Positions 34,585 through 45,687 of a stretch of DNA of 64,000 nucleotides are shown here, in pieces (positions within the stretch are counted from its first letter, which is position 1; each line of letters opens with the position of its first letter). The stretch is from Polynucleobacter sp. 30F-ANTBAC (GTDB lineage Bacteria > Pseudomonadota > Gammaproteobacteria > Burkholderiales > Burkholderiaceae). Location: contig NZ_JACVON010000001.1 in NCBI RefSeq assembly GCF_018882385.1, positions 542,942 through 606,941 on the forward strand. The letters are read 5' to 3'. The notes under the pieces are model-generated. The model made no database searches and was not told the DNA's origin. It worked only from the letters and a program-made list of their open reading frames with translations. A program made the position numbers and the translations under genes.

Positions 34585-35664
34585 TTAAACAGTAATTAAC
34601 TTAAGTTGTTTCAACTGGGCGATGGCTCGCTGATAATCAGGGCTATTTTGCAGATCATCCCAATTGAGCGCAGCCGAGCTTGGCATGAGTTTTTGCAAGC
34701 GGGCTCTTGATACCTCAAATGCCTTTTGATTGAAGACCAATTCATTTAACAATTGATCTGCCAAATCAGGGCGATTACAAATCAAAACTTGATCACAGCC
34801 TGCTTTTAAAGCCATCTCAGCGCCTTTAACCACGCTACCTGCTACAGATGCACCCTCCATCGATAAATCATCGCTAAAGATGACTCCTGTGAACTGCAAC
34901 TGCTTTCTGAGAATATCTTGTAACCAAACTTTTGAGAAACCAGCTGGGTTTTTATCAACTTTAGGATAGATCACATGCGCTGGCATAACTGAGGCTAAAC
35001 CTAAACCAAGATACTCATAAGGCTTCGCATCATCTTGCATGATCTGCTGTAGTGATCGCTCATCAACCGGAATGGCGATATGAGAATCTGCCTCAGCCCA
35101 TCCATGACCTGGGAAGTGCTTGCCACAGTTGGACATGCCCGCTAGTTGCAAACCATGGTTCAAGCTCTTCGCCAAAGTGGCAGCTATCTGAGGATCACGA
35201 TGGAAGGAACGGTCACCAATCACGCCACTTCTACCAAAATCTAAATCCAATACCGGTGTGAAACTGAAGTCCACACCACAAGCTCTTAACTCGCTAGCCA
35301 ATACAAAGCCAACGGAAGTCGCAGCATTCATGGCCAAGAGCGCATGCTCTGCACTCGCTTTTTTACCAAAATTGCTCCAGATATCACCTAACTTTTTCAT
35401 GGCTGGTAAATGTGTAAAGCCATCCGTGCGACAGCGTTGCACACGACCACCCTCATGATCAATACTGATCATGACGTCCGCTCTCACAGCTTTAATAGCC
35501 TTCGTTAAAGCAGTCAGTTGTTTGCGATCTTGATAATTTCGACCAAACAAAATAACACCACCTGTTTTAGGGTGCGCTATACGACGAATATCTTCTTTGC
35601 TTAAGGTTTTACCAACCACATCAAGAACGATGGGACCTGCTTTGAATACTGGATTTTTAGCCAT
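34585..35664 (-). CDS. nagZ: Beta-N-acetylhexosaminidase (NagZ)
   Basis: 359 aa, GH3 family, cytoplasmic. It removes GlcNAc from anhydro-muropeptides in peptidoglycan recycling. The conserved KHFPGHGWAEADSH loop (His and Asp) near residue 180 and the nucleophile Asp in IFSDDLSMEGA near residue 255 are seen. It is the last gene of a long minus-strand housekeeping series behind acpS. No clear Shine-Dalgarno before the start. Confidence 0.95.
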   Translation of the reverse strand: MAKNPVFKAGPIVLDVVGKTLSKEDIRRIAHPKTGGVILFGRNYQDRKQLTALTKAIKAVRADVMISIDHEGGRVQRCRTDGFTHLPAMKKLGDIWSNFGKKASAEHALLAMNAATSVGFVLASELRACGVDFSFTPVLDLDFGRSGVIGDRSFHRDPQIAATLAKSLNHGLQLAGMSNCGKHFPGHGWAEADSHIAIPVDERSLQQIMQDDAKPYEYLGLGLASVMPAHVIYPKVDKNPAGFSKVWLQDILRKQLQFTGVIFSDDLSMEGASVAGSVVKGAEMALKAGCDQVLICNRPDLADQLLNELVFNQKAFEVSRARLQKLMPSSAALNWDDLQNSPDYQRAIAQLKQLKLITV

Positions 35665-35734
35665 GATTGAATTTTTATTAATTAATGAGTATTTAATTTC
35701 TGTATTTGCTTTAATTAGCCCTGGCTCTCTTTGG

Positions 35735-36175
35735 CTAAGAGCCGCCTAAATCTTTATAGTCTGTCACGCCAGTTACCACAGGCGTTCCATAGGTTACCAC
35801 CACAAAAGCAATGGCCATATCCACTTCATCGCTGATACTAACCTGCGCTGTGAAAAACTTATCCTGCATGAACTGCTCTAGCGCACCGGAACATTTAACC
35901 ACCGGTTTACCACTAGGATCATTGAGTGTTTGCATCACACGCCAAGACATCGGGCTACGCATACCTAAACCAATGGCTTTTGAAAAAGCTTCTTTTGCAG
36001 CAAACCGAGTCGCCAAATAAGCCATCCCTCTTGATTCGTTACGCGCCAAGCGAGCTTTAAAAACCATCATTTCATCGGGGCCTAAGATACGCTCTGCCAA
36101 ACGCCCATTAGTACGCTGATAGCTCGCAATTAAGCGATCCATCTTTAAGATGTCTGTACCAACACCAGCGATCAT
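35735..36175 (-). CDS. acpS: Holo-[acyl-carrier-protein] synthase
   Basis: 146 aa. It transfers 4'-phosphopantetheine from CoA to AcpP. The Mg-binding Asp is in GVGTDILKMDRL (residues 5-16) and the Glu in RFAAKEAFSKAIG near residue 60. Slightly longer than E. coli AcpS (126 aa), with extra residues at the end (DYKDLGGS). It follows pdxJ with a 10-nt gap. Confidence 0.95.
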   Translation of the reverse strand: MIAGVGTDILKMDRLIASYQRTNGRLAERILGPDEMMVFKARLARNESRGMAYLATRFAAKEAFSKAIGLGMRSPMSWRVMQTLNDPSGKPVVKCSGALEQFMQDKFFTAQVSISDEVDMAIAFVVVTYGTPVVTGVTDYKDLGGS

Positions 36176-36185
36176 GAGTTCACTT

Positions 36186-36956
36186 TCATTTCTGCGCTTT
36201 CATGGCTTTTTCTCTGGCAGAAAACATAAGCGCTTTCATATCTTGAATAGCGGCTTGCCAGCCTTTGAAAACAGCTTCAGCCACAATTGCATGCCCAATA
36301 TTCAATTCTGCTATTTCTAGTATTTCAGCCACAGGCTGAACGTTACCCTCGTGCAAGCCATGACCTGCATTGACCTTTAATCCGATGGACTGACCAAATT
36401 GAGCCGCTTTTTTAATGCGCTGCAGTTCTGCCAACTGCTCTTGACCATTCGTGTCAGCATATTTACCGGTGTGTAACTCAATGACTGTTGCACCAGCCTC
36501 TTTGGCTTTTGCAATTTGCTTCTCATCGGGGTCAATAAAAATAGAAACAGTGATGCCTGCTTGGAGAAGTTGCTGAGTGGCTTTCTTAATTAAATCAAAT
36601 TGCCCAATCACATCCAAGCCACCTTCAGTGGTTACTTCTTGGCGCTTTTCTGGCACCAAACAAACGTCATGAGGCTTAACTTGACAAGCAATATCAATCA
36701 TTTCTTGTGTAACGGCACACTCTAGATTCATACGGGTTTTAATCAAAGGTCGCATAGCGATTAAATCAGCATCTTTGATATGCCGGCGATCTTCTCTTAA
36801 GTGCAAAGTAATTAAATCAGCGCCATATTGCTCTGCTAATTGAGCAGCTTTTAATGGATCAGGGTAAACGGTACCACGCGCATTTCTAAGCGTAGCGACG
36901 TGGTCGATGTTGATACCTAGATCAATGATATTTTTAGGTTGCAATTGGTTTGCCAT
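36186..36956 (-). CDS. pdxJ: Pyridoxine 5'-phosphate synthase
   Basis: 256 aa from the ATG at 36956; a longer reading begins with TTG at 37001 but is less likely. It joins 3-amino-2-oxopropyl phosphate and deoxyxylulose phosphate into pyridoxine phosphate, the last ring-closing step of vitamin B6 synthesis. The signature [16 protein letters not shown] is near residue 12, and VNAGHGL with LNIGHAIV lie toward the end. An unrecognised 63-aa gene separates it from recO. Confidence 0.95.
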   Translation of the reverse strand: MANQLQPKNIIDLGINIDHVATLRNARGTVYPDPLKAAQLAEQYGADLITLHLREDRRHIKDADLIAMRPLIKTRMNLECAVTQEMIDIACQVKPHDVCLVPEKRQEVTTEGGLDVIGQFDLIKKATQQLLQAGITVSIFIDPDEKQIAKAKEAGATVIELHTGKYADTNGQEQLAELQRIKKAAQFGQSIGLKVNAGHGLHEGNVQPVAEILEIAELNIGHAIVAEAVFKGWQAAIQDMKALMFSAREKAMKAQK

Positions 36957-36990
36957 AATTTTTAATTTTAAAGAACTACAGATACTTTGT

Positions 36991-37182
36991 TCAAAGTTCA
37001 ATAATCGAACGGCGCTTTAATAATCCTCTTTGAGGAGCAACTAATCCAAGAGACCCTATTGGGGAGAATACAACCGTCTTTAAAGATGCTTGATCCTGCA
37101 TGTTAGCGCCTTGAATAGAATTGGAATTCAAGAAATCCCAGAATTTTAATTTTGTCTTCTCGACTTGTGAGTTTTTTTTCAT
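36991..37182 (-). CDS. Small protein of unknown function in recO-pdxJ operon
   Basis: 63 aa from ATG at 37182, preceded by a strong Shine-Dalgarno TTGGAGG that itself starts just after the recO stop. The sequence is basic at the start ([18 protein letters not shown]) and ends [12 protein letters not shown]. There is no signal peptide or known domain. This place is usually empty in relatives' recO-pdxJ pairs. Its end lies 34 nt before pdxJ, so it may also bring ribosomes to pdxJ. Confidence 0.5.
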   Translation of the reverse strand: MKKNSQVEKTKLKFWDFLNSNSIQGANMQDQASLKTVVFSPIGSLGLVAPQRGLLKRRSIIEL

Positions 37183-37194
37183 CTCGGCCTCCAA

Positions 37195-37917
37195 TTAGAT
37201 CTTTTTCAAATCAATCAAAATCTGACGAGTCATCATGGCTTGATCTTGAAGATGCAAACCAAGGATGAAACGCGTTAAGGATTTACTTTGGGTCAGGGTA
37301 TCTCTATCGCTGTAGTCTTGTGCATTCATACAGCGTAAGTGCTTACCCGTCATGACCGGCCAATGACCTGGATCATCCGCCTGAAGCTTGCGGATGCCAC
37401 GCTCAGGTTGGTAAACATAATGCTCGTCATCTTCAAAACCATCGTAGCTATCAATGCAACGATCAAGGGCTGCCGCAAATCCTGTTTCTTTTAGCAGTGT
37501 TATTTCAAATGGTCTGAGAATAGGTTCGAGATCAGTTGGATCTTGGCCCAATAAATGAACTGTTTTGGAGTACTCGTCGTAAAGATCCTCATGGGAGTCT
37601 TCGCGCGCGGTGAACTTAACCAAGAGCTCATTAAGGTAAAAGCCACACAACAAGGCATCCCCCACCAAAGGAGGCACACCACCCAGCCACTCCGCCTTGG
37701 TCATGGTCCTTAGCTCACTTTTACCACTCCAAGAAACAGCCAATGGCTGGAATCTTTGCAAGACAGGGCGCAAAACAGAATGAGGTCTTTTCGCACCTTT
37801 AGCAATTAAAGCCATGCGACCATAAGAGCGCGTAAAAACATCCAGAATTAAGCTGGTTTCTTTATAGGGAATACTATGAAGCACAAAGGCTGGCTCGTCG
37901 GATACACGGGTCGCCAT
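37195..37917 (-). CDS. recO: DNA repair protein RecO
   Basis: 240 aa. It loads RecA with RecF/RecR onto gapped DNA. The OB-fold N-terminus reads FVLHSIPYKETSLILDVFTRSYGRMALIAKGAKR, and a helical domain follows, with FYLNELLVKFTAREDSH near residue 85. The zinc-binding cysteines of some RecO proteins are missing. It follows era by 11 nt. Confidence 0.93.
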   Translation of the reverse strand: MATRVSDEPAFVLHSIPYKETSLILDVFTRSYGRMALIAKGAKRPHSVLRPVLQRFQPLAVSWSGKSELRTMTKAEWLGGVPPLVGDALLCGFYLNELLVKFTAREDSHEDLYDEYSKTVHLLGQDPTDLEPILRPFEITLLKETGFAAALDRCIDSYDGFEDDEHYVYQPERGIRKLQADDPGHWPVMTGKHLRCMNAQDYSDRDTLTQSKSLTRFILGLHLQDQAMMTRQILIDLKKI

Positions 37918-37928
37918 ACTAGACTCTG

Positions 37929-38834
37929 TTACTCGATACCCTGCTCACGCAGAATAACTCGATCGTCCGCCCATCCACCCTTGACCTTGACCCAAGTTTC
38001 TAAGAAAACTTTACCGTCAAATAACTTCTCCATATCAATACGGGCTTCAGTTGAAATGCGCTTAAGCTTAGCGCCTTTCTCACCAATCACCATGGCTTTA
38101 TGACTTTCACGATCCACAAGAATCGTGGCAGCGATACGGCGCATCTTGCCATCCATCTTGAATTCATCAATCACAACAGCACTGGCATAAGGCAACTCAT
38201 CACCTGTGTAACGGAATACCTTTTCGCGCAGAATTTCTGCAGCTAAAAACTTCTCACTACGATCCGTCAACATTTCAGGATCGTAAATGGCTTCTTGCTC
38301 TGGCAAGTACGGCTCCATGAAACTTAATAAACGTTTCACATCTTCAGCATTCTTGGCAGTCATTGGAATGATTTCAGAGAATTCAAATTTCTCACTCATT
38401 TCACGCATGAAAGTGAATAGCTTTTGATCACGATCCTCTGGTGCATCGGCTCTTGATGCAAAGACATCTAATTTATTAGCGAGCAAGACCACCGGTATAT
38501 CTTTTGGCAACAACTCTAATACCTGCTCATCCGCTTTACTCCAGTACCCCGACTCCACCACAAAACAAATCAGATCAACGTCAGCCATGGTAGTTCTAAC
38601 CGTGCGGTTCATCACCTTATTCATGGCATTGTTGTACTTGGTTTGAAAACCCGGTGTATCGACCAAGATAAATTGGGCCGTGTCAGTGGTCTGCAAACCT
38701 AAAATACGATGGCGTGTGGTTTGCGCTTTACGAGAAGTAATACTAACCTTCTGCCCCACAAGCGCATTCAATAGCGTTGACTTACCAACGTTAGGGCGTC
38801 CTACTATGGCAATCGTTCCGCATCTAAATGTCAT
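37929..38834 (-). CDS. era: GTPase Era
   Basis: 301 aa. It binds 16S rRNA and assists 30S maturation. G1 is GRPNVGKST (residues 11-19), G3 is DTPGFQ near residue 60 and G4 is NKLD near residue 125. The KH domain near residue 220 onward has [17 protein letters not shown]. It follows rnc with 58 nt between, an order conserved across proteobacteria. Confidence 0.97.
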   Translation of the reverse strand: MTFRCGTIAIVGRPNVGKSTLLNALVGQKVSITSRKAQTTRHRILGLQTTDTAQFILVDTPGFQTKYNNAMNKVMNRTVRTTMADVDLICFVVESGYWSKADEQVLELLPKDIPVVLLANKLDVFASRADAPEDRDQKLFTFMREMSEKFEFSEIIPMTAKNAEDVKRLLSFMEPYLPEQEAIYDPEMLTDRSEKFLAAEILREKVFRYTGDELPYASAVVIDEFKMDGKMRRIAATILVDRESHKAMVIGEKGAKLKRISTEARIDMEKLFDGKVFLETWVKVKGGWADDRVILREQGIE

Positions 38835-38892
38835 GTGGTTTCAATCCTTTTATGTTCTTTTTTTTATTATTTGGCGTTATCAATCTATTTCT

Positions 38893-39720
38893 TTACTCGG
38901 ACTTCAATTTCAGATTTAACTGATCATCCGTTGGATCAGGAGTCGTCACTAAAGACGCCTTCTTTTTCGTCGCTTTGGTTTTTTTAGGCTGCCGTCCACT
39001 TTGAGAAACCGCTTTTTGTGCGGCCTCTAAGGAATTTTTAGCCGCCACTTGCTCCGCAGCTCTTCGAGAAGCACCTTTACCGTTCAAAATAATCTTTAAA
39101 CTCGGTATCGAGCATTCCACTTCAAATTGCTGGTTGTGGGCAACACCGGTTGTGGCAATAACGTTATAGATAGGTAACGGCAGTTGATGACCTTGCAAGT
39201 ATTCTTGCAAAAGCGTTTTATCGTCCTTACCCAAAGTTCTAGGGTCAACGTGCTCCAGAATTTGTGAATACCATTTCTTTAAGACTTTTTTAGACGCATC
39301 AAAACCAGAATCAAGGAAGATTGCCCCTACTACGGCCTCAAAGGTATCGGCCAAGATCGATGGGCGTTTAAATCCACCACTCTTAAGCTCACCCTCACCC
39401 AAACGCAAGCAATCTGATAGGTGCAAGGCTTGTGCAATTTCATAAAGCGCTTGTTGCTTCACTAAATTGGCTCGCACACGAGATAGATCACCTTCATCCA
39501 AGTCGGTATATCGCTCATAAAGTATTTCAGCAACGGTGCAGTTCAGTACCGAGTCACCCAAGAACTCTAAGCGCTCATTATTTTTTTTACTATGACTACG
39601 ATGTGTGAGGGCTTGGATCAATAAGTCCGGTTTTAAAAAGGTATAACCCAAACGCTCCTGCAGATTTTTTAAATCTGGGGGTAAGCGCGAGCTCATATCC
39701 GTCTTAACCACTTTGCTCAC
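38893..39720 (-). CDS. rnc: Ribonuclease III
   Basis: 275 aa, double-strand RNA endonuclease in rRNA and mRNA processing. The catalytic signature [11 protein letters not shown] is near residue 47, and [13 protein letters not shown] near residue 127 gives the other acidic residues. The dsRNA-binding domain covers about residues 160-235. The C-terminal tail is lysine-rich and probably disordered ([13 protein letters not shown], then ends LKSE). Start overlaps lepB's stop by 4 nt. Confidence 0.97.
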   Translation of the reverse strand: MSKVVKTDMSSRLPPDLKNLQERLGYTFLKPDLLIQALTHRSHSKKNNERLEFLGDSVLNCTVAEILYERYTDLDEGDLSRVRANLVKQQALYEIAQALHLSDCLRLGEGELKSGGFKRPSILADTFEAVVGAIFLDSGFDASKKVLKKWYSQILEHVDPRTLGKDDKTLLQEYLQGHQLPLPIYNVIATTGVAHNQQFEVECSIPSLKIILNGKGASRRAAEQVAAKNSLEAAQKAVSQSGRQPKKTKATKKKASLVTTPDPTDDQLNLKLKSE

Positions 39721-40526
39721 TCAAAACGCCCAATGCGTTTTAAATCGCCGAGATTCATCCAAACAAAGAATGCTTTGCCAACCAAGTTAGCCTCTGGAAC
39801 AAACCCCCAATAGCGTGAATCCGCTGAATTATCACGGTTATCACCCATCACAAAGTAATGCCCAGGTGGGACAGTACAGGTGACCCCAGAAAAGTTGTAC
39901 TCGCAGTTTTCTGAATAAGCAAACTGTGATTGATTAAAAATACCACTCACACGCTCTGGATGATTCAGAATATTGTGGGCGTAACCACCAAACTCTTTAG
40001 GGAAAGTTTCGCGATAGAACTTTACATAAGACAGCGTCTCTGGATCAAGATAGTCCGGCTTAGCTTCATACGTTAAAGGCTGGCCATTTAAAGTTAAGCG
40101 TTTGTCTTTATAGGATATTACATCGCCAGGCAAGGCAATAACACGCTTGATATAGTCAACAGACTCATCCATTGGGTAACGAAATACAGCAACATCACCA
40201 CGCTCAGGTAAATTCATCTCAATGATTTTTTTATTGATAACCGGCAAGCGAACACCATAGGTGTATTTGTTGACCAAAATGAAATCGCCGATCATCAACG
40301 AAGGAATCATCGAGCCAGAGGGAATCTTAAATGGCTCACACAAAAATGAGCGCAAAAAGAATACTGCAAAAATAACTGGGAAAAAACTAGCGGTGTACTC
40401 CAACCAAAGAGGCATGCGATCGATGCCAGCAGCCCTTCTCTTAGGCGCAAAGACAAGCTTATCTGCAACCCAAGCGACACCGGTCACCACCACCAAGATA
40501 AAAAGAATGAGCGCAAAGTTCATCAT
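39717..40526 (-). CDS. lepB: Signal peptidase I
   Basis: 269 aa, inner membrane. The serine nucleophile is in PSGSMIPSL near residue 76 and the Lys general base in [13 protein letters not shown] near residue 135. Box [18 protein letters not shown] is near residue 235. Two N-terminal spans are seen. Its ends overlap lepA and rnc by 4 nt each (ATGA), giving a tightly coupled lepA-lepB-rnc unit. Confidence 0.97.
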   Translation of the reverse strand: MMNFALILFILVVVTGVAWVADKLVFAPKRRAAGIDRMPLWLEYTASFFPVIFAVFFLRSFLCEPFKIPSGSMIPSLMIGDFILVNKYTYGVRLPVINKKIIEMNLPERGDVAVFRYPMDESVDYIKRVIALPGDVISYKDKRLTLNGQPLTYEAKPDYLDPETLSYVKFYRETFPKEFGGYAHNILNHPERVSGIFNQSQFAYSENCEYNFSGVTCTVPPGHYFVMGDNRDNSADSRYWGFVPEANLVGKAFFVWMNLGDLKRIGRFE

Positions 40527-42331
40527 TTATCCTCTACTTGAAGAATGGCCAAGAAGGCTTCTTGTGGAATCTCAACGCTGCCCACTTGCTTCATGCGGCG
40601 CTTACCTTCTTTTTGTTTCTCTAATAACTTTTTCTTACGCGTGATGTCGCCACCATAGCATTTTGCTAATACGTTTTTACGTAACGCCTTGACGTTCTCA
40701 CGTGCAATGATGCCACTGCCAATTGCAGCCTGAATTGCCACATCAAACATTTGACGCGGAATAATCTCACGCATTTTGGCAACCACTTCACGACCTCGAT
40801 ACTGGCTGTTACTGCGGTGAACAATGATAGAAAGCGCATCTACTTTTTCACTATTAATCAGAATATCGACCTTCACCACATCCGAAGGACGGTACTCTTT
40901 AAATTCGTAATCCATGGAGGCGTAACCGCGTGAAATTGATTTCAAACGATCAAAGAAATCCAAAACAATCTCACCCATCGGCATCTCATAAGTGAGTTTG
41001 ACTTGGCGCCCAACGTACTGCATATCCATCTGGATACCACGCTTACCAGTACATAAAGTAATCACTGAACCTACATACTCTTGCGGCATAAATAAGTTCA
41101 CCACCACGATAGGTTCTAGAATGACTTCAATTCGGCTTGGATCCGGCATCTTCGATGGGTTATCCACCACAATTTTGGAACCATCTTTTAACTCTACCTC
41201 ATAGACAACTGTTGGGGCTGTTGTAATGAGTTCCATATTGAACTCTCGCTCCAAGCGCTCTTGCACGATCTCCATGTGCAATAAACCCAAGAATCCACAG
41301 CGGAATCCAAAACCTAAAGCTTGAGAGACTTCAGGCTCATACATCAAAGCCGCATCATTTAGCTTGAGCTTCTCTAACGATTCGCGAAGCGCGTCGTATT
41401 GATTTGACTCAACTGGATAAAGACCAGCAAACACCTGAGGCTGAACTTCTTTAAAACCGGGCAAAGGTTCCACGGATGTTGTTTTATTTTGTTGTCCAGG
41501 CGCATGAGTAACTGTGTCACCCACCTTAGCAGCCTTTAACTCTTTAATGCCCGCAATAATGAAGCCTACTTGACCTGCAGAAAGTTCTGCGCGATCAACA
41601 GACTTGGGCGTAAAGACACCCACATGTTCCACTAAATGCTGCGTGCCAGAGGCCATCAATAAAACTTTATCTTTGGGTTTTAATGTGCCATTGATCACGC
41701 GAACCAACATCACCACACCCACATAGTTATCAAACCATGAATCAACGATCAAGGCTTGAAGTGGTGCTGTTGCATCCCCTTTAGGCGCAGGTACTTTTTT
41801 AATTAAATCCTCAAGAACATCTTGCACGCCTAAACCCGTCTTAGCAGAGCAAGACACGGCATCGGTTGCATCGATACCAATCACATCCTCGATTTCTTGT
41901 TTAGCGCGATCTGGATCTGCCTGGGGCAAATCAATCTTATTAAGAACAGGCACGACTTCCACACCCAGTTCAATAGCGGTATAGCAGTTAGCCACTGTTT
42001 GAGCTTCGACGCCTTGACTAGCATCCACAACCAATAGCGCACCCTCACAGGCTGACAATGAGCGACTCACTTCATAGGAGAAGTCAACGTGTCCTGGAGT
42101 GTCAATTAAGTTGAGGTTATAAATTTTGCCATCACGAGCTTTGTAGCTAAGTGCTGCTGTTTGAGCCTTAATGGTAATGCCACGCTCTTTCTCAATGTCC
42201 ATTGAATCAAGGACTTGAGCTTCCATTTCACGGTCTGAAAGACCGCCACAAAGCTGAATAATACGGTCTGCTAGGGTCGACTTACCGTGGTCGATATGGG
42301 CAATAATAGAAAAGTTACGTATGTGATCCAT
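40523..42331 (-). CDS. lepA: Elongation factor 4 (LepA)
   Basis: 602 aa translational GTPase. G1 is [15 protein letters not shown] (near residue 11), G2/G3 includes [10 protein letters not shown] and DTPGHVDF, and G4 is NKIDLP. The LepA-specific C-terminal domain closes the protein with [28 protein letters not shown]. It is the first gene of the lepA-lepB-rnc unit, about 140 nt downstream of mucD. Confidence 0.98.
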   Translation of the reverse strand: MDHIRNFSIIAHIDHGKSTLADRIIQLCGGLSDREMEAQVLDSMDIEKERGITIKAQTAALSYKARDGKIYNLNLIDTPGHVDFSYEVSRSLSACEGALLVVDASQGVEAQTVANCYTAIELGVEVVPVLNKIDLPQADPDRAKQEIEDVIGIDATDAVSCSAKTGLGVQDVLEDLIKKVPAPKGDATAPLQALIVDSWFDNYVGVVMLVRVINGTLKPKDKVLLMASGTQHLVEHVGVFTPKSVDRAELSAGQVGFIIAGIKELKAAKVGDTVTHAPGQQNKTTSVEPLPGFKEVQPQVFAGLYPVESNQYDALRESLEKLKLNDAALMYEPEVSQALGFGFRCGFLGLLHMEIVQERLEREFNMELITTAPTVVYEVELKDGSKIVVDNPSKMPDPSRIEVILEPIVVVNLFMPQEYVGSVITLCTGKRGIQMDMQYVGRQVKLTYEMPMGEIVLDFFDRLKSISRGYASMDYEFKEYRPSDVVKVDILINSEKVDALSIIVHRSNSQYRGREVVAKMREIIPRQMFDVAIQAAIGSGIIARENVKALRKNVLAKCYGGDITRKKKLLEKQKEGKRRMKQVGSVEIPQEAFLAILQVEDK

Positions 42332-42469
42332 GGATTCCTTAAAACGGCTTGCCGCAATGCAACACCATATTGCACTGCAATAAGACGCCTCTTTTGTCTA
42401 TTGTAGTCGTAACCAAGCCTCAGCCTGAATTTCTATCAAAGTCCAATCAAGCTGAGGGTTATTTGAGTT

Positions 42470-44005
42470 TTAATCGTTAGAACCAGGTTTGACAGGAATC
42501 ACAATCGTACTGTTGGCTCTTCGAATAAATACCGCGACTGCTTTGTTTTTGGGCAAGGCTTTTAATGCCGTCTCAAACTGCTTAGGCGTTATGACATCAA
42601 TATCAGCAACGCGGACAATCACATCACCAACTCGCGCACCCGCTTTAGAAAGAGGACCATCTGCTAGATTTTGGATCTCAACACCTGACTTAATACCTAA
42701 CTCGCGACGCTTGGCGTCTGTGAGTTCAGTAACAGCGACTTTGAAGCTGTTTTTCGCATTCGGGGCTGTATCTGCATCTGGTTTTTTAGCGGCTACCTTT
42801 TCAGCAGGCTCAAGATCGGCCACAACAACTGAAAGTTCCTTTTGAGAACCTTTACGCCAGACCTGCATAGTTGCTTTTATACCAGGCTTGGTATCACCCA
42901 CAATTCTTGGTAAATCAGATGATTTATCAATCAAACGATCATTGAAGCTTAGGATCACATCCCCGGCTTCTAACCCTGCTTTATCGGCAGGCGCACCGGG
43001 TTCAACATTTCGCACCAAAGCACCGCGCGCCTTCGTCAAACCCAAACTCTCCGCAACCTCTTTACTGACTTCAGCAATGGCCACACCAATACGCCCACGG
43101 CTGACTTTGCCGCTGACCTTTAACTGATTCGATACACGCATCGCTTCATCCATAGGAATCGCGAAGGAGATACCCATGTAGCCACCTGATCGAGAAAAGA
43201 TTTGAGAATTAATACCGATTACTTCTCCACGAGTATTTAATAATGGGCCACCAGAGTTGCCAGGGTTAACTGCAACGTCTGTTTGAATAAAAGGCAAGTA
43301 ATCACCGGTGTCTCGGCTCTTAGCCGAAACGATTCCGGCAGTCACTGTGTTTTCGAGACCAAATGGTGAGCCAATAGCCAACACCCATTCACCCACTCGC
43401 ACTTTAGAAGAGTCGCCAATCTGAAGGCGAGGTAAACCATTCGCTTCAATTTTGACTAAAGCGACATCTGTGCGCTTATCGGCACCAATTAATTTCGCTT
43501 TGAATTCACGCTTATCTGGCAATGTGACATAAATCGTTGTTGCACCGTCTACAACGTGGGCATTGGTCAAAATAAAGCCATTGCTCTCAATAATGAAACC
43601 TGATCCAACACCTCTGTTTTGCTCTTCTTGCTGAGGTTGCTTATTGTTGTTAGGGCCTTGCTTAGGAGTTGGCATGGGTACACCAAAGAAGCGACGGAAA
43701 AACTCCGCTTGATCATCATCCAAACCTGGAATACCAGGTATACCGGGAAAGCCCTGCTGGGCTTGCCTGACATTTACTTTTTCAGTGGTTCGAATATTGA
43801 CCACTGCAGGGTTGGCCTTCTCAACTAGATCAGCAAAATCCGGTCCAATTCTGACTGCTGGGGCTGGTGGTTGTGCAATTGCAGCCACGGGCGCTACCGG
43901 CTTGCTAGCATTACCTTGGGCCCATGCAGAGCTATTCATTAAACCTAGTGCCAATGCAGCACCAATTAAATAAATTACGGATTGTTGTTTTTTCATCATA
44001 GCCAT
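42470..44005 (-). CDS. mucD: Periplasmic serine protease (MucD/DegQ, Do family)
   Basis: 511 aa from ATG at 44005; in-frame starts lie at 44026 (GTG) and at several later ATG codons, none with a clear Shine-Dalgarno. The signal peptide ends SSAWAQG. Catalytic triad: His in LTNAHVVDGA, Asp in ADKRTDVALVK and Ser in NPGNSGGPLL. Two PDZ domains follow (LTKARGALVRNVEPGAPADKAG and the end of the protein). It degrades misfolded periplasmic proteins. Its usual neighbours rpoE-rseA-rseB are not here; fabF is directly upstream. Confidence 0.93.
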   Translation of the reverse strand: MAMMKKQQSVIYLIGAALALGLMNSSAWAQGNASKPVAPVAAIAQPPAPAVRIGPDFADLVEKANPAVVNIRTTEKVNVRQAQQGFPGIPGIPGLDDDQAEFFRRFFGVPMPTPKQGPNNNKQPQQEEQNRGVGSGFIIESNGFILTNAHVVDGATTIYVTLPDKREFKAKLIGADKRTDVALVKIEANGLPRLQIGDSSKVRVGEWVLAIGSPFGLENTVTAGIVSAKSRDTGDYLPFIQTDVAVNPGNSGGPLLNTRGEVIGINSQIFSRSGGYMGISFAIPMDEAMRVSNQLKVSGKVSRGRIGVAIAEVSKEVAESLGLTKARGALVRNVEPGAPADKAGLEAGDVILSFNDRLIDKSSDLPRIVGDTKPGIKATMQVWRKGSQKELSVVVADLEPAEKVAAKKPDADTAPNAKNSFKVAVTELTDAKRRELGIKSGVEIQNLADGPLSKAGARVGDVIVRVADIDVITPKQFETALKALPKNKAVAVFIRRANSTIVIPVKPGSND

Positions 44006-44073
44006 TACTTTAGAGGATTCAGTCACACTTTGCTTGAAAGATATTAAGCCAGTCTTAAATGGGGGCTTTTGCC

Positions 44074-44109
44074 AATAAATAAAGGCCTCCTAAGAGACCT
44101 TTATTTATT
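44074..44109 (-). terminator. Hairpin terminator behind fabF
   Basis: AATAAATAAAGG (44074-44085) and CCTTTATTTATT (44098-44109) with CCTC/GAGA-like closing pairs. Lies between fabF's stop and the mucD start; T-rich arm on the minus strand. It could separate the two transcripts. Confidence 0.6.
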
Positions 44110-44136
44110 TTTGCCTAATGATTGGCACGATAGAGC

Positions 44137-45381
44137 TTAAATTTTACGGAAAACGATTGTTCCGTTCGTACCACCAAAACCAAAGTTATTCTTCACCGCC
44201 ACATCAATCTTCATATCACGAGCTGTATTGGCACAGTAGTCCAAATCACACTCAGGATCTTGATTGAAAATATTGATGGTTGGAGGCGACTTTTGGTGAT
44301 GAAGCGCCAAAACTGTAAAGACAGACTCTAAACCGCCAGCACCACCGAGAAGGTGACCTGTCATGGACTTTGTTGAGTTCACGACAACCCCCTTAATAGC
44401 AGGTCCCAATGCAGCCTTCAAAGCCTCGGTTTCGTTCTTGTCACCCAATGGTGTTGATGTGCCATGCGCATTGACGTAATGCACTTGATCCGGATTAACA
44501 CCCGCATCTTTTAGCGCATTCACCATACAACGGCGCGGACCATCCATATTCGGCGCAGTCATGTGATACGCATCACCACTCATACCAAAGCCAGCGAGCT
44601 CAGCGTAAATTTTTGCGCCACGAGCTTTAGCATGTTCATATTCTTCTAAGACCATCACGCCTGAACCCTCACCTAGGACAAAACCATCACGGTCCTTATC
44701 CCAAGGGCGAGAAGCCGTCGCTGGATCATCATTGCGTGTTGAAAGTGCGCGCGCTGCAGCAAAACCACCCACTCCCAATGGAGAAATCGTTGACTCAGCG
44801 CCGCCTGCCAACATCACATCTGCATCACCGTACTGAATCAGGCGTGCAGCCAAACCAATACTGTGTAAGCCGGTTGTACAAGCAGTTACAGCAGCAACGT
44901 TAGGACCTTTGAGGTTCAAGTTGATGCTGAGGTGCCCAGAAATCATATTAATGATCGATCCAGGCACAAAAAATGGCGAAATACGACGTGCGCCACGATT
45001 AACGTATTCAGTATGGGTTTCCTCAATCATTGGTAAACCACCAATGCCTGAACCCACCATGACACCAATTCTTTCAGAATTTGCATCAGTGACCGTTAAG
45101 CCAGAATCACGGAATGCCTGAGTACCGGCGGCAATACCATAATGAATAAACGTATCCATATGGCGAGCTTCTTTAGCGGGGATGTAATCCTCGATATTGA
45201 AACCCTTTACCTCACCGCCGAAATGCACGGCCAAACCAGAATGATCAAATTTAGTGAGGGTCGCAATACCGCTGCGACCCGCCAATAAATTTTCCCAAGC
45301 ATCACCTACAGTATTACCTACAGGTGAAACCAAGCCTAGTCCGGTAACGACAACCCGGCGCTGCCCCTTCAACTGGCTCAC
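44137..45381 (-). CDS. fabF: Beta-ketoacyl-[acyl-carrier-protein] synthase II
   Basis: 414 aa. It elongates fatty acids, including the cis-vaccenate step. Catalytic Cys is in [11 protein letters not shown] near residue 165; His residues in [12 protein letters not shown] near residue 305 and [11 protein letters not shown] near residue 340. The start is GTG at 45381, 6 nt after the acpP stop. Start choice fits the conserved [16 protein letters not shown]-terminus. Confidence 0.97.
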   Translation of the reverse strand: MSQLKGQRRVVVTGLGLVSPVGNTVGDAWENLLAGRSGIATLTKFDHSGLAVHFGGEVKGFNIEDYIPAKEARHMDTFIHYGIAAGTQAFRDSGLTVTDANSERIGVMVGSGIGGLPMIEETHTEYVNRGARRISPFFVPGSIINMISGHLSINLNLKGPNVAAVTACTTGLHSIGLAARLIQYGDADVMLAGGAESTISPLGVGGFAAARALSTRNDDPATASRPWDKDRDGFVLGEGSGVMVLEEYEHAKARGAKIYAELAGFGMSGDAYHMTAPNMDGPRRCMVNALKDAGVNPDQVHYVNAHGTSTPLGDKNETEALKAALGPAIKGVVVNSTKSMTGHLLGGAGGLESVFTVLALHHQKSPPTINIFNQDPECDLDYCANTARDMKIDVAVKNNFGFGGTNGTIVFRKI

Positions 45382-45387
45382 AGCTAA

Positions 45388-45624
45388 TTAGCCCTGCTTT
45401 GACTTGGCGAAATCGATAGCCAATTGCACAGTAGTGATTTTTTCAGCTTCTTCATCAGGAATCTCGATGCCGAACTCATCTTCCAATGCCATGACCAATT
45501 CAACTGTGTCGAGAGAATCAGCACCTAAGTCATTAACGAAAGATGATTCATTCTTGATTTCAGCTTCGTCTTTGCCTAATTGCTCAGCTACGATTTTCTT
45601 AACGCGTTGTTCGATGTTATCCAT
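45388..45624 (-). CDS. acpP: Acyl carrier protein
   Basis: 78 aa, acidic. The phosphopantetheine site is Ser37 in [11 protein letters not shown]. Length and sequence match E. coli AcpP. It sits between fabG and fabF, and AcpS (35735-36175) would activate it. Confidence 0.98.
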   Translation of the reverse strand: MDNIEQRVKKIVAEQLGKDEAEIKNESSFVNDLGADSLDTVELVMALEDEFGIEIPDEEAEKITTVQLAIDFAKSKQG

Positions 45625-45687
45625 TTAATCCCCCAAGGGTTGTTGTAAAAATATTGAAATAAGATTTTATCAGCTAATTATGCCAAT

